DNA from: CADBRN01 sp050944685
Lineage (GTDB): Bacteria > Bacillota > Clostridia > Lachnospirales > Lachnospiraceae
Length of the DNA stretch: 64,000 bases
Assembly (NCBI GenBank): GCA_050944685.1
Contig: JBMNRP010000001.1
Location: 62,001-126,000, forward strand
Reading direction: 5' to 3'
This document shows, in pieces, positions 43,536 to 51,765 of this stretch (position 1 is its first letter; the number at the start of each line of letters is the position of its first letter). Both the position numbers and the translations under genes were made by a program. The notes under the pieces were generated by a model, which searched no databases, was not told the origin of the DNA, and saw only the letters and a list, made by a program, of their open reading frames with translations.

Positions 43536-45695
43536 TTACTTCGCGAGCTGCATCATCATATCATTGGAACGTCTGACAAACTCGGTCATCTCATCCGGAG
43601 AAAGCGGGCGGTTGGCCAGCATTGCCAGATCATAGAGATGATGACAGAACGGTTTCACTTTTTCCTCGTCATCCCTGTTCTCAAAGACATATTTCGTAAG
43701 AGGGTGCTTCGCGTTCAGCGTCAGCGTGGATTCCGTCATATCCCCCATTTCATCCATTTTCATGCCGTACATTTTCATCATTTCCGCCATGCGGCGCCCC
43801 TCTTCCGAGAGAGTGATCACAGAAGAGATATTTTCGTCGCGGAGATTCTCCACTTTCACGTTCAGCTTGTCATTGGACAGAACCTTGCGGAACAGTTCCT
43901 GCAGATCCTTCGATTCCTCTTCCAGGGACTCGCCGTCTTCCTTCATATCGCTGCCGATCTCCGCGTCGATTCTCTGGAAACGAACCGTCTCATTCGAGCG
44001 CTCTACAAAAGAGATATAATTATTGTCAATGGTATGGCGCAGGATGACCGCGTCCTTCCCCTGTGCGCGGAACATGTTGATGTACTGGCTCTGCTGCACC
44101 GGATCGGTCACATAGTAGATCGTCGTCTTCTCCGGCTCCTTGTCCTCTCCGGACGCTCCCTCTTTGGCCTTTTCGCCCTCTTCGCCGGACTTTGTCTCAT
44201 CGGATGCTTCCGCCTTCTCGCCGGTCTCTTCCGCATTTGCATCGGTCTCTTCCGCATTTTCATCGGACCCGGCCTCTGCGGTATTTTCTGAATCGCCCGT
44301 CTCCTCCTCTTTCTGATTTTCTTTGAGGCAGTCTTCCAGGGTCAGATACTTGTCGTCCAGATTCTTGTACAGTACGTAATCCTTCATCCTCTCATTGAAT
44401 TTTTCGTCGCGGATACATCCGTACTTGATGAAGGGACTGATATCCTCCCAGTATTTCTCGTAGGTCTCCCGGTCGGTCTTGCACATGCCGGAGAGCTTGT
44501 CGGAAAACTTCTTCGAGATATAATCCGAAATTTTTTTGACAAATCCGTCGTTCTGAAGCGCGCTCCGGGATACGTTCAGCGGGAAGTCCGGGCAGTCGAT
44601 GACGCCCTTCAGAAGCATCAGGTATTCCGGAATAACCTCTTTGACATTATCCGCGACAAAGACCTGGTTATTGTACAGCTTGATTTTCCCCTCAATCGAG
44701 TCGTACTCGCTGTTGATGCGCGGGAAATAGATGATTCCCTTCAGGCGGAACGGATAGTCCATGTTCAGATGAACCCAGAACAGCGGCTCCTTGTAATCGA
44801 GGAATACGTGCCGGTAAAATTCCCTGTACTCGTCCTCCGTGCACTCGCTCGGCTGCTTCTGCCACAGAGGATTCGTGTCATTGACCGGAACCGGACGCTT
44901 TTTGATCTTGACCTGCTTTTTCTCCGGCTCGGTCTCCACTACTTCCTTTTTCCCGTTTTCATCCTCGTGCTCTTCGGTCTTCGCCGGAACCGTGATATGT
45001 TCAATGACCTCGTCGTCATCGCGCAGATCCGACTCGTCGATGGTCTCGTATTCCGGCTCCGCGCCTTCTTTTTCGAGATAAATCGGAACCGGCATAAACG
45101 AGCAGTACTTATCGAGCGTCTCACGCACCTTGTATTCATTCGCATACTGAACGGAATCATCGTTCAGATGCAGGGTAACGGTCGTCCCGACTTCCTTCCG
45201 GTCTCCGTCTCCCATCGCGTAATCCGTGCTTCCGTCGCACTCCCAGTGAACGGGCTCGGCCCCCTCCTGATAGGAAAGGGTATCGATGTCGACCTGGTCC
45301 GCGACCATGAATGCCGAGTAAAAGCCCAGACCGAAATGACCGATGATCTGGTCGTCATCCGTCTTGTCCTTGTATTTCTCCAGAAATTCCGCCGCGCCGG
45401 AGAAGGCGATCTCCGTGATATCCTTCTTCACCTCGTCGGCGGTCATGCCGATGCCGTTGTCGATGAACTTCAGCGTTTTTTCCTTGTCATTGACAATGAC
45501 GTGGATCTCCGCCTTGTAATCGTCCGGCAGCTGAGCCTCGCCGACCGCATCCAACTTTTTGCGCTTGGTAATCGCGTCGGTCGCATTGGACACCATCTCA
45601 CGGACAAAAATGTCCTGATCCGAATACATCCATTTTTTGATAATCGGGAAAATATTTTCACTGTTGATCGAAAGATTTCCGCGCTCCATTTCCAT
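43536..45695 (-). CDS. htpG: Hsp90 chaperone HtpG with acidic insertions
   Basis: A 719-residue Hsp90; bacterial HtpG is usually about 620-640. The ATPase domain has EMVSNATDAI, FIDNGIGMT and GHFGLGFYSAF. Two low-complexity charged segments explain the extra length: about 207-268 (Glu/Asp then KKQVKIKKRP, like a eukaryotic charged linker) and about 455-522 (Glu/Ala/Asp-rich) between the middle and C-terminal domains. The start at 45695 follows AAAGGAGT; in-frame residues upstream to 45836 overlap the promoter. A perfect CIRCE lies upstream of the promoter. Confidence 0.96.
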   Translation of the reverse strand: MEMERGNLSINSENIFPIIKKWMYSDQDIFVREMVSNATDAITKRKKLDAVGEAQLPDDYKAEIHVIVNDKEKTLKFIDNGIGMTADEVKKDITEIAFSGAAEFLEKYKDKTDDDQIIGHFGLGFYSAFMVADQVDIDTLSYQEGAEPVHWECDGSTDYAMGDGDRKEVGTTVTLHLNDDSVQYANEYKVRETLDKYCSFMPVPIYLEKEGAEPEYETIDESDLRDDDEVIEHITVPAKTEEHEDENGKKEVVETEPEKKQVKIKKRPVPVNDTNPLWQKQPSECTEDEYREFYRHVFLDYKEPLFWVHLNMDYPFRLKGIIYFPRINSEYDSIEGKIKLYNNQVFVADNVKEVIPEYLMLLKGVIDCPDFPLNVSRSALQNDGFVKKISDYISKKFSDKLSGMCKTDRETYEKYWEDISPFIKYGCIRDEKFNERMKDYVLYKNLDDKYLTLEDCLKENQKEEETGDSENTAEAGSDENAEETDANAEETGEKAEASDETKSGEEGEKAKEGASGEDKEPEKTTIYYVTDPVQQSQYINMFRAQGKDAVILRHTIDNNYISFVERSNETVRFQRIDAEIGSDMKEDGESLEEESKDLQELFRKVLSNDKLNVKVENLRDENISSVITLSEEGRRMAEMMKMYGMKMDEMGDMTESTLTLNAKHPLTKYVFENRDDEEKVKPFCHHLYDLAMLANRPLSPDEMTEFVRRSNDMMMQLAK

Positions 45696-45834
45696 TATTG
45701 ACCACACTCCTTTGAAATGAAAATAATGTGAATCCGTGCGGTCTCTCGGTTCCGGCGCCGGCCGGCCAAAAAGCCGTCTCCGGCTGTCACTTCCCGGAAC
45801 CGGTGTTCCGCACAGCAGAGTTCCATTAGAAAAC

Positions 45835-45863
45835 ATGGTAATTCAGAACCGGACGAAAGTCAA
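45835..45863 (-). promoter_or_regulatory. Promoter of htpG
   Basis: Minus strand TTGACT (45858-45863), 17-base spacer, TACCAT (45835-45840), 8 bases downstream of the CIRCE element. Confidence 0.55.
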
Positions 45864-45870
45864 GGAAAAA

Positions 45871-45897
45871 TTAGCACTCGTTATAAATGAGTGCTAA
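45871..45897. promoter_or_regulatory. Perfect CIRCE operator (HrcA site) at htpG
   Basis: TTAGCACTC-N9-GAGTGCTAA, an exact match to consensus. It sits in the htpG-feoAB intergenic region just upstream of the htpG -35, so it most likely controls htpG. Confidence 0.93.
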
Positions 45898-45944
45898 CAA
45901 ATTGTGTAAAGTGTTACTTTCTTGTCATCAATTTTCTCAGTTCC

Positions 45945-45976
45945 TTGAAAAAAGCACGCAATTAGATTAATCTGAT
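45945..45976 (+). promoter_or_regulatory. Promoter and palindrome upstream of feoAB
   Basis: TTGAAA (45945-45950), 17-base spacer, TAATCT (45968-45973). The -10 lies inside ATTAGATTAATCTGAT (45961-45976), a palindrome with a perfect 10-base core. Its position and TTAG-type arms suggest an iron-dependent repressor of the DtxR class; this is an inference. Confidence 0.5.
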
Positions 45977-46049
45977 GTTATGTACCGGCCTTCCGGACGC
46001 TCCGGAGCACACCGGCGTATCTTATGAATGCTACAGACGGGAGATGCAT

Positions 46050-48461
46050 ATGAACTTACACGAGATGAAACCCGGGCAGACAGCCATTATCCGCAAAGTA
46101 GGCGGCAGCGGCGCCCTGCGCCAGCACTTCCTGGATATGGGAGTGATCCCCGGCGGAAAAATCCGGCTGATCAAATTTGCCCCGATGGGCGATCCGATGG
46201 AGTTCCAGATCCATGAATACGAACTGACACTGCGGGTAGATGACGCCCGGAAGATCGAGGGAGACCTGATTCCGGATGAAGAAAACACGGAAGAAAAAGA
46301 ATTGCCGGATGATATTCCGGCCTACCGGGACTCTCACGACACGAATATCGCTGACCCGAATTTCCACGCGAACCACTTTGAACATCCCGGATTCGGCGAG
46401 GGCGGCCATTACCACACAAAGGCCGATGAGCATCCGCTGCCCGACGACGCCGTTCTCACCTTTGCTCTCGCGGGCAATCAGAACAGCGGAAAGACGACGC
46501 TCTTTAACCAGCTGACCGGTTCCAACCAGCACGTAGGAAACTTTCCCGGAGTCACGGTCGACCGGAAAACCGGAGTGATCCGCGGCTATCCGAAGACCGA
46601 GATCACGGATCTGCCCGGCATCTACTCGATGTCCCCCTATTCCGCGGAGGAAATCGTCACCCGGCAGTTTATCATTGATTCAAAGCCAAAGGCTATCATC
46701 AATATCGTGGATGCGACCAATATCGAGCGCAATCTGTATCTGACCATGCAGCTGATGGAGCTCAACACTCCGATGGTGCTTGCTCTGAATATGATGGATG
46801 AGCTGACCGGAAACGGCGGTTCCATCCGTGTCAACATGATGGAGGATATGCTGGGAATCCCGGTCGTTCCGATCTCGGCGGCAAAGGGCGAGGGCATCGA
46901 CGAGCTGATCAAGCATGCCGTCCATATCGCCCACTATCAGGAGCGGCCGGGACGCCTGGATTTCTGTGACGAAAATGACCACGGCGGAGCGGTTCACCGC
47001 TGTCTGCACGCCATCATGCATCTGATCGAGGATCACGTGGAAGAGGCCGGAATTCCTCTGCGTTTCGCCGCGACGAAGATCGTAGAGGGCGACCACCTCG
47101 TGGAAGAAGCGCTGAAGCTCACGGATAACGAAAAACAGACGATCGAGCATATCATTCTTCAGATGGAGTCGGAGCGCGGGCTCGACCGCTCCGCCGCTAT
47201 CGCGGATATGCGCTTTGCCTTTATCGAAAAGCTGGTCTCACAGACGGTCGTCAAGCCGCACGAAAGCAAAGAGCACGCGCGCAGCCAGGGAATCGACCGG
47301 ATCCTCACCGGAAAATATACGGCTATCCCGGCCTTCATCGGTATCATGGCGGTCGTCTTCTGGCTGACCTTCAACGTGATCGGGGCCACGCTGCAGGACC
47401 TGATGGCAAGAGGCATCGGCGCCTTGCAGACGACGGTGGACAATGCCTTCACGGCGTGGAACGTCAATGAGGCCATTCACTCCCTGGTCATCGACGGAAT
47501 ATTCAACGGCGTCGGAACCGTCCTGAGTTTTCTTCCGATCATTGTCACCCTGTTTTTCTTCCTCTCTCTTCTGGAAGATACGGGTTACATGGCCCGGATC
47601 GCCTTCGTGATGGACAAGCAGCTTCGGAAAATCGGTCTGTCGGGCCGAAGCATCGTCCCCATGCTGATCGGTTTCGGATGCTCGGTTCCGGCGGTCATGT
47701 CCAGCCGGACCCTTCCGTCCGAGCGCGACCGGAAAATGACCATTCTGATGACTCCGTTCATCAGCTGCTCGGCGAAACTTCCGATCTACGCCTTCTTCAC
47801 TTCGGCCTTTTTCCCGGGACACGGCGCCATCATCATGGTTGCGCTCTATTTCATCGGCATTCTGCTCGGAATCATCGCGGCGCTGGTATTCAAAAACACT
47901 CTGTTTAAGGGCGAAGCGGTTCCGTTCGTCATGGAACTGCCGAACTACCGGATGCCGAGCCCGAAAAACGTTGCTCTGCTTCTCTGGGAAAAAGCGGCGG
48001 ACTTCCTGCAGCGCGCCTTTACGGTTATCTTCATCGCCACCATCGTCGTCTGGTTCCTTCAGACCTTTGACGTGCGGTTCCAGATGGTCTCCAACTCCAA
48101 AGACAGCATGCTTGCGATTATCGCCGGTTTCATCACGCCGATCTTCAAACCGCTCGGATTCGGTGACTGGAGAATCTCCACCTCCCTGATCACCGGTTTT
48201 ATGGCAAAGGAAAGCGTCGTATCCACCCTGAACGTCCTTTTTGGAGGAGTGAAAAATGTACAGGCGGCACTCACACTGGGAAGCGTCCTTCCGCTTCTGA
48301 TCTTCTGCCTGCTCTACACGCCCTGCGTCGCTGCCATCGCATCCATCCGCCGGGAGCTCGGCGGCAAATGGGCCGCCGCCGTCATTGTCAACCAGTGCGT
48401 TATCGCCTGGATCTGCGCCTTCGTGGTCCGGCTCATCTGCCTCGCGGCGGGCGTCGCTTAA
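46050..48461 (+). CDS. feoB: Fused FeoA-FeoB ferrous iron transporter
   Basis: An 803-residue membrane GTPase with FeoA built in. Residues about 1-75 are the SH3-like FeoA domain (LHEMKPGQTAIIRKVGG). A His/Asp-rich linker (about 80-135) follows, then the FeoB G domain (GNQNSGKTTLFNQLTG, VTVDRKTG, DLPGIYS, LNMMDE) and the membrane part with two Gate repeats. It imports Fe2+ driven by GTP. The start at 46050 has GGGAG upstream. FeoA is a separate gene in many bacteria; fusion is known in some Firmicutes. A terminator follows. Confidence 0.95.
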   Translation: MNLHEMKPGQTAIIRKVGGSGALRQHFLDMGVIPGGKIRLIKFAPMGDPMEFQIHEYELTLRVDDARKIEGDLIPDEENTEEKELPDDIPAYRDSHDTNIADPNFHANHFEHPGFGEGGHYHTKADEHPLPDDAVLTFALAGNQNSGKTTLFNQLTGSNQHVGNFPGVTVDRKTGVIRGYPKTEITDLPGIYSMSPYSAEEIVTRQFIIDSKPKAIINIVDATNIERNLYLTMQLMELNTPMVLALNMMDELTGNGGSIRVNMMEDMLGIPVVPISAAKGEGIDELIKHAVHIAHYQERPGRLDFCDENDHGGAVHRCLHAIMHLIEDHVEEAGIPLRFAATKIVEGDHLVEEALKLTDNEKQTIEHIILQMESERGLDRSAAIADMRFAFIEKLVSQTVVKPHESKEHARSQGIDRILTGKYTAIPAFIGIMAVVFWLTFNVIGATLQDLMARGIGALQTTVDNAFTAWNVNEAIHSLVIDGIFNGVGTVLSFLPIIVTLFFFLSLLEDTGYMARIAFVMDKQLRKIGLSGRSIVPMLIGFGCSVPAVMSSRTLPSERDRKMTILMTPFISCSAKLPIYAFFTSAFFPGHGAIIMVALYFIGILLGIIAALVFKNTLFKGEAVPFVMELPNYRMPSPKNVALLLWEKAADFLQRAFTVIFIATIVVWFLQTFDVRFQMVSNSKDSMLAIIAGFITPIFKPLGFGDWRISTSLITGFMAKESVVSTLNVLFGGVKNVQAALTLGSVLPLLIFCLLYTPCVAAIASIRRELGGKWAAAVIVNQCVIAWICAFVVRLICLAAGVA

Positions 48462-48512
48462 GAGGATTTCCCGAAAACAAACGGAGCTTTGTTGAGAATA
48501 CCTCTTGATAGG

Positions 48513-48580
48513 TACCCTCTTTACCGGACATCCGGTAAGGAGGGGTTTTTTGGCGTTATTCGTATGAATTAAGACAAAAT
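48513..48580. repeat. Hairpin repeat copy 1 (terminator of feoAB)
   Basis: A stem with arms near 48515-48528 and 48531-48545 (CCCTCTTTACCGG ... CCGGTAAGGAGGG) and the T-run at 48545-48551 terminates feoAB on the plus strand. The hairpin and about 30 bases after it (cgttattcgtatgaatt) are closely matched by a second copy at 52704-52770 whose stem differs by compensating changes. Confidence 0.75.
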
Positions 48581-48594
48581 ACATCGGAGATGAT

Positions 48595-48710
48595 CTATTT
48601 GGGATCTTTTCCTGCAAATGAACTCATTGTCCGTTTACATAACTGGCCGAGTTGATAACTACGTAGAAATTGAGCCTTATCTTCTTCATCAAATGCGCAG
48701 TATTTTCCGC
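48595..48710 (-). pseudogene. Possible remnant of a gene 3' end
   Basis: A minus-strand frame with no start codon reads CGKYCAFDEEDKAQFLRSYQ then LGQLCKRTMSSFAGKDPK and stops at 48595. The composition (amphipathic, charged, natural-looking ending) resembles a true protein C-terminus, but a TGA three codons upstream of the first Cys closes it. I do not recognise the family. It lies next to repeat copy 1, so it could be debris from an insertion or deletion. Confidence 0.3.
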
Positions 48711-48753
48711 ATCTGATTCATCTCCTTTTTCAGATCCTGAAACTATACTTCAA

Positions 48754-49182
48754 TCAGGAAAGTTTTTTATTGATTCGTTCCAGCATGTCATGAAATGATT
48801 CTCTTTCCTCTTCCTTCAGCGCACTGAGGATCAATTTTTCCTCGTTTCCGCGCTCTGTTCCGGATTCATCGATCAGCTTCCTTCCCTTCTCCGTCAGTCT
48901 GGCGTTTTTGGCACGTCCAAAAGAAGCCGCTTCGATCACGATCAGATTTTTTTCGGCAAGTCGTTTCATTATTCCGGAGACGGTTGGCTGTGATGTCTGA
49001 AAGTGTTTTTCCACATCCTTGAACGAAACAGGATCGCTGCTCTGATTAAGATATTCCAGATATCGAAACTGTGATGCTGTAAGATTTATTTTATTCAGCA
49101 ACCTGTTGGAATGACTCTGAATATGATCAGAAATCAGTTTAATAAGCATACCGCAGTCCATGTACTCTTCATTGTCTTTCAT
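48754..49182 (-). CDS. MarR-family transcriptional regulator
   Basis: A 142-residue winged-helix regulator. The recognition region is FKDVEKHFQTSQPTVSGIMKRL (about 54-75) with a wing around ARLTEKGRKL. It overlaps the end of the MATE gene by 14 bases and is therefore translated from the same message. It most likely represses this operon through the palindrome at 50627-50650 and responds to a compound the MATE pump exports. Confidence 0.9.
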   Translation of the reverse strand: MKDNEEYMDCGMLIKLISDHIQSHSNRLLNKINLTASQFRYLEYLNQSSDPVSFKDVEKHFQTSQPTVSGIMKRLAEKNLIVIEAASFGRAKNARLTEKGRKLIDESGTERGNEEKLILSALKEEERESFHDMLERINKKLS

Positions 49183-50566
49183 AGGTTACTTCTCCTGCTG
49201 CATTGTCGTTTGACGCAGCCATCAGCTTTTCAGGTCTTGACACCACCATTCTGTAGATGATGATTTCCAGGATCAAGGACAGAACGTCCGCCACAGGCTG
49301 TGCCCAGGCGAGGCCGGTCAACCCGACCAGCGCTTCCAGGATGAAAACAGAGGGAATATATATCAACCCCTGTCTGCATAAGGAAGTCAGAAGCGACGGT
49401 CCGGCGGCTCCGATCGCCTGCAGCGCGTTCATCAATACATAAAATATACCAAAAAGCCATGCTGTAGTAAGCATTATCCTGGAAAACTGAGTGCCGAGTG
49501 ACAGTGCTTCATTATCTGTTAAAAATGCAGTTACGATCTGAGGGGCAAACATATAGCAGAGAACTGTAAGTACTGTACAGAGAATAAAAGCAAAGAAAAT
49601 GGAGAAGTGAAGGGACTTCTGAAATCTTTCCTTATTCCGTGCACCGAAGCAGTAGCCAAGAAGCGGCTGTATTCCCTGTCCGATGCCGATTCCCACCAGT
49701 GAAACGATCATCAGAACCTTCGCGGAAACACCGTATGCCGCAACAGCCATATCACCATACCCGGACATACGGCTGTTTGTAATGATCTGTGAGATGCTCA
49801 TCAGAATGTTTCCGAGAGCCGCAGGAATTCCGATGGATAACACGCCGCTGCAGATCTTGTCCTTCATACTGAAGTCCGATAAACGAATGCTGAGGATCGA
49901 ATTGCCCCGCCAGAAATAGATCAGGTAATAGAGAGCTCCGACGACGTTACCGATCACTGTTGCAATGGCCGCACCGGCAACACCCCAATTAAGTCCAAGA
50001 ATCATGATCGGATCAAGAATCACATTCAGAAGATTACCGATCAGGGTTCCCATCATAGCCGTTGTTGATTTGCCCTCGGCCCGAATGATATTAGTATAGC
50101 AATTTGAAATAATGGAAAAAATTCCGCTCAGGGATACAATGCTCAGATAGGTCTTTGTATAGTCCAGGGTTTCTGTACTGGCACCAAGCATAATGGACAA
50201 AGGTTCTGCAAAAACAAGCAACAGGACGGAACAGACAGCACCAACGAAAACACCCGCCCACATGCAGAAGGACGATACTTTTTTGGCATAGTCCATTTTT
50301 CCCGCTCCCAGCGCCCGGGAAATCAACGAGGTACCGCCCATCCCAAAAAGCGTTCCAAGTGACATGAACAGAAGAAATACCGGAGTGGCAAGATTTACCG
50401 CCGCAACCATATAGTCATTGTTTGTCTGCCCTATAAAAAATGTGTCCGCCAGATTGTAAATCAGTACCATAATCATGGCAGCGATCGCAGGCACGACATT
50501 TCTCAGAACCGCGGAACTCACAGAACCCGTTACAAAATTATCCAGTGATGATTGTTCTTTTTTCAT
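49169..50566 (-). CDS. MATE-family multidrug efflux transporter
   Basis: A 465-residue, 12-helix MATE exporter (RNVVPAIAAMIMVLIYNLADTFFIG; GMGGTSLISRALGAGK), of the NorM/MepA-like type common in Clostridia. The start at 50566 has AAAGGG about 10 bases upstream; an in-frame ATG at 50626 sits in the operator region. First gene of an operon with the MarR regulator. Its DNA looks visibly more AT-rich than the surrounding housekeeping genes, which with the flanking repeats suggests acquisition. Substrate unknown. Confidence 0.92.
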   Translation of the reverse strand: MKKEQSSLDNFVTGSVSSAVLRNVVPAIAAMIMVLIYNLADTFFIGQTNNDYMVAAVNLATPVFLLFMSLGTLFGMGGTSLISRALGAGKMDYAKKVSSFCMWAGVFVGAVCSVLLLVFAEPLSIMLGASTETLDYTKTYLSIVSLSGIFSIISNCYTNIIRAEGKSTTAMMGTLIGNLLNVILDPIMILGLNWGVAGAAIATVIGNVVGALYYLIYFWRGNSILSIRLSDFSMKDKICSGVLSIGIPAALGNILMSISQIITNSRMSGYGDMAVAAYGVSAKVLMIVSLVGIGIGQGIQPLLGYCFGARNKERFQKSLHFSIFFAFILCTVLTVLCYMFAPQIVTAFLTDNEALSLGTQFSRIMLTTAWLFGIFYVLMNALQAIGAAGPSLLTSLCRQGLIYIPSVFILEALVGLTGLAWAQPVADVLSLILEIIIYRMVVSRPEKLMAASNDNAAGEVTYERQ

Positions 50567-50626
50567 ATCGATAATGCCCTTTCTTTTCAAACAAGATAAT
50601 GAATATGATTCAAGCAGTAATAGCAT

Positions 50627-50650
50627 ACTATCATAGCGCGCTATTATAGT
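50627..50650. promoter_or_regulatory. Operator palindrome of the MATE-MarR operon
   Basis: A 24-base palindrome with perfect 12-base core ATAGCGCGCTAT and one mismatched pair in the outer arms (ACTAT/ATAGT). It starts at the promoter -10 and extends downstream. The direct repeat TAGCATACT flanks it (50621-50629 and 50650-50658). The size and symmetry fit a MarR dimer. Confidence 0.65.
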
Positions 50651-50674
50651 AGCATACTTGTTTTACGATGTAAA
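50646..50674 (-). promoter_or_regulatory. Promoter of the MATE-MarR operon
   Basis: Minus strand TTTACA (50669-50674), 17-base spacer, TACTAT (50646-50651). Confidence 0.6.
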
Positions 50675-50921
50675 GCATAAATATTATGAAATATATTTTG
50701 CTCTGCAAAAAAAACAGTATCGATCTGAAATTCGATGAATGGATTGAGTACACTTGAAGAATATTTCTGATGTTTCGAACAGCTCAGATACGACTGTCTG
50801 ATGTCAGCCTGTTCGTCATTTGTTGTCAGATTTTGTGTTGCAACCGGAAACGAATGAATGTGCAGGAGAAGCAGCCCTGATACAGTTTCGTCCGGAGTAA
50901 CGGATTCTTTCGAAAAAAAGG
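50675..50921. other. Non-coding AT-rich gap
   Basis: About 250 bases between the MATE promoter and the ABC-permease terminator. No supported reading frame, RNA gene or clear repeat was seen. It is part of the AT-richer segment between the two hairpin repeats. Confidence 0.4.
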
Positions 50922-50947
50922 GCCCCGCACACAGTTGTGCAGAGCCA
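50922..50947 (-). terminator. Terminator of the ABC exporter operon
   Basis: Minus strand GGCTCTGCACA pairs with TGTGCGGGGCC (two G-T pairs) around a 4-base loop, followed by a seven-T run (50923-50929), about 20 bases after the permease stop. Confidence 0.85.
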
Positions 50948-50966
50948 TTCTTCAGGTGAGCAGATA

Positions 50967-51761
50967 TCAGTGGTTGTAGACCATCTTGTCGAAACGCTTC
51001 ATGGAAACTGCTGCGAAAATCACATTCCAGACAACAATACCGATAAGCGTAATGGCCAGCGGAATGCTCTCGATCTGCGGCGTCATGACGAACCGAATGG
51101 CTTCATTGATCCAGGTCAGGGGATCGATGAGCGTCACAACCTGCATGACAGGGAGTGGGGCGAGCTGGTTCCAGGTATAGAAGATGCTGCCGAGGAACAC
51201 GACAGGCATCAGGAAGCCCGGGAACATTGCGGCAATCTGGGAGGGCATCACGATCGTGCCGACGAGAAGGCCGAGGGTTGCGGACGTGAAGGCCGTCAGA
51301 ATCAGTACAAGAATCAGGAGCGGGATATCCCCTGCGGTCATCTGAATCGAGATGCTGCCGCCCATGAAGATCAGAGAGATCGGGAGTACGATCAGACCGC
51401 CGATGAACGATTCCATAATGCCGACCGTCATCTTTGCGAAGGCAACGGTTCTTGTGGAGACCGGCGCGAGGAGACGATCCTCGATCTCACGCAGGTTGTG
51501 GAAGTCCATGGAAACCGGGACTGCCGTGCCGTGGATACCGGTGATCAGCATGGACATGCCGATCATACCGCAGAACATGTGGGTCGGAAAGCTCTCCGGC
51601 AGAATGCCGACGGTGGGAAGCATCCAGCCGTAGACCAGAATCAGAATGAATGGAAGCATGGCCACACGGAAGACGAACTCCCACTTGTCACGCCACTGTA
51701 CGAGAAGATCTCTTCTCACCATTGCCCAGAATGCTTTTCTTGTCAGTGTTTTATCGTTCAT
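50967..51761 (-). CDS. ABC-2 type transporter permease
   Basis: A 264-residue membrane protein with six predicted helices and a cytoplasmic basic N-terminus (RKAFWAMVRRDLLVQWRDKWEF), typical of ABC-2/DrrB-like exporters; the IDPLTWINEAIRFVMTP segment near the C-terminus is a family feature. It pairs with the ATPase encoded 4 bases upstream. The ATG at 51761 has GGAGGAG upstream. Exported substrate unknown. Confidence 0.92.
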   Translation of the reverse strand: MNDKTLTRKAFWAMVRRDLLVQWRDKWEFVFRVAMLPFILILVYGWMLPTVGILPESFPTHMFCGMIGMSMLITGIHGTAVPVSMDFHNLREIEDRLLAPVSTRTVAFAKMTVGIMESFIGGLIVLPISLIFMGGSISIQMTAGDIPLLILVLILTAFTSATLGLLVGTIVMPSQIAAMFPGFLMPVVFLGSIFYTWNQLAPLPVMQVVTLIDPLTWINEAIRFVMTPQIESIPLAITLIGIVVWNVIFAAVSMKRFDKMVYNH

Positions 51762-51765
51762 TTGT

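Noticed and set aside
47238..48617. A 459-codon minus-strand frame opposite feoAB
   Set aside because: Rich in Arg, Asp and Gln, no recognisable domain, and fully antisense to FeoB.
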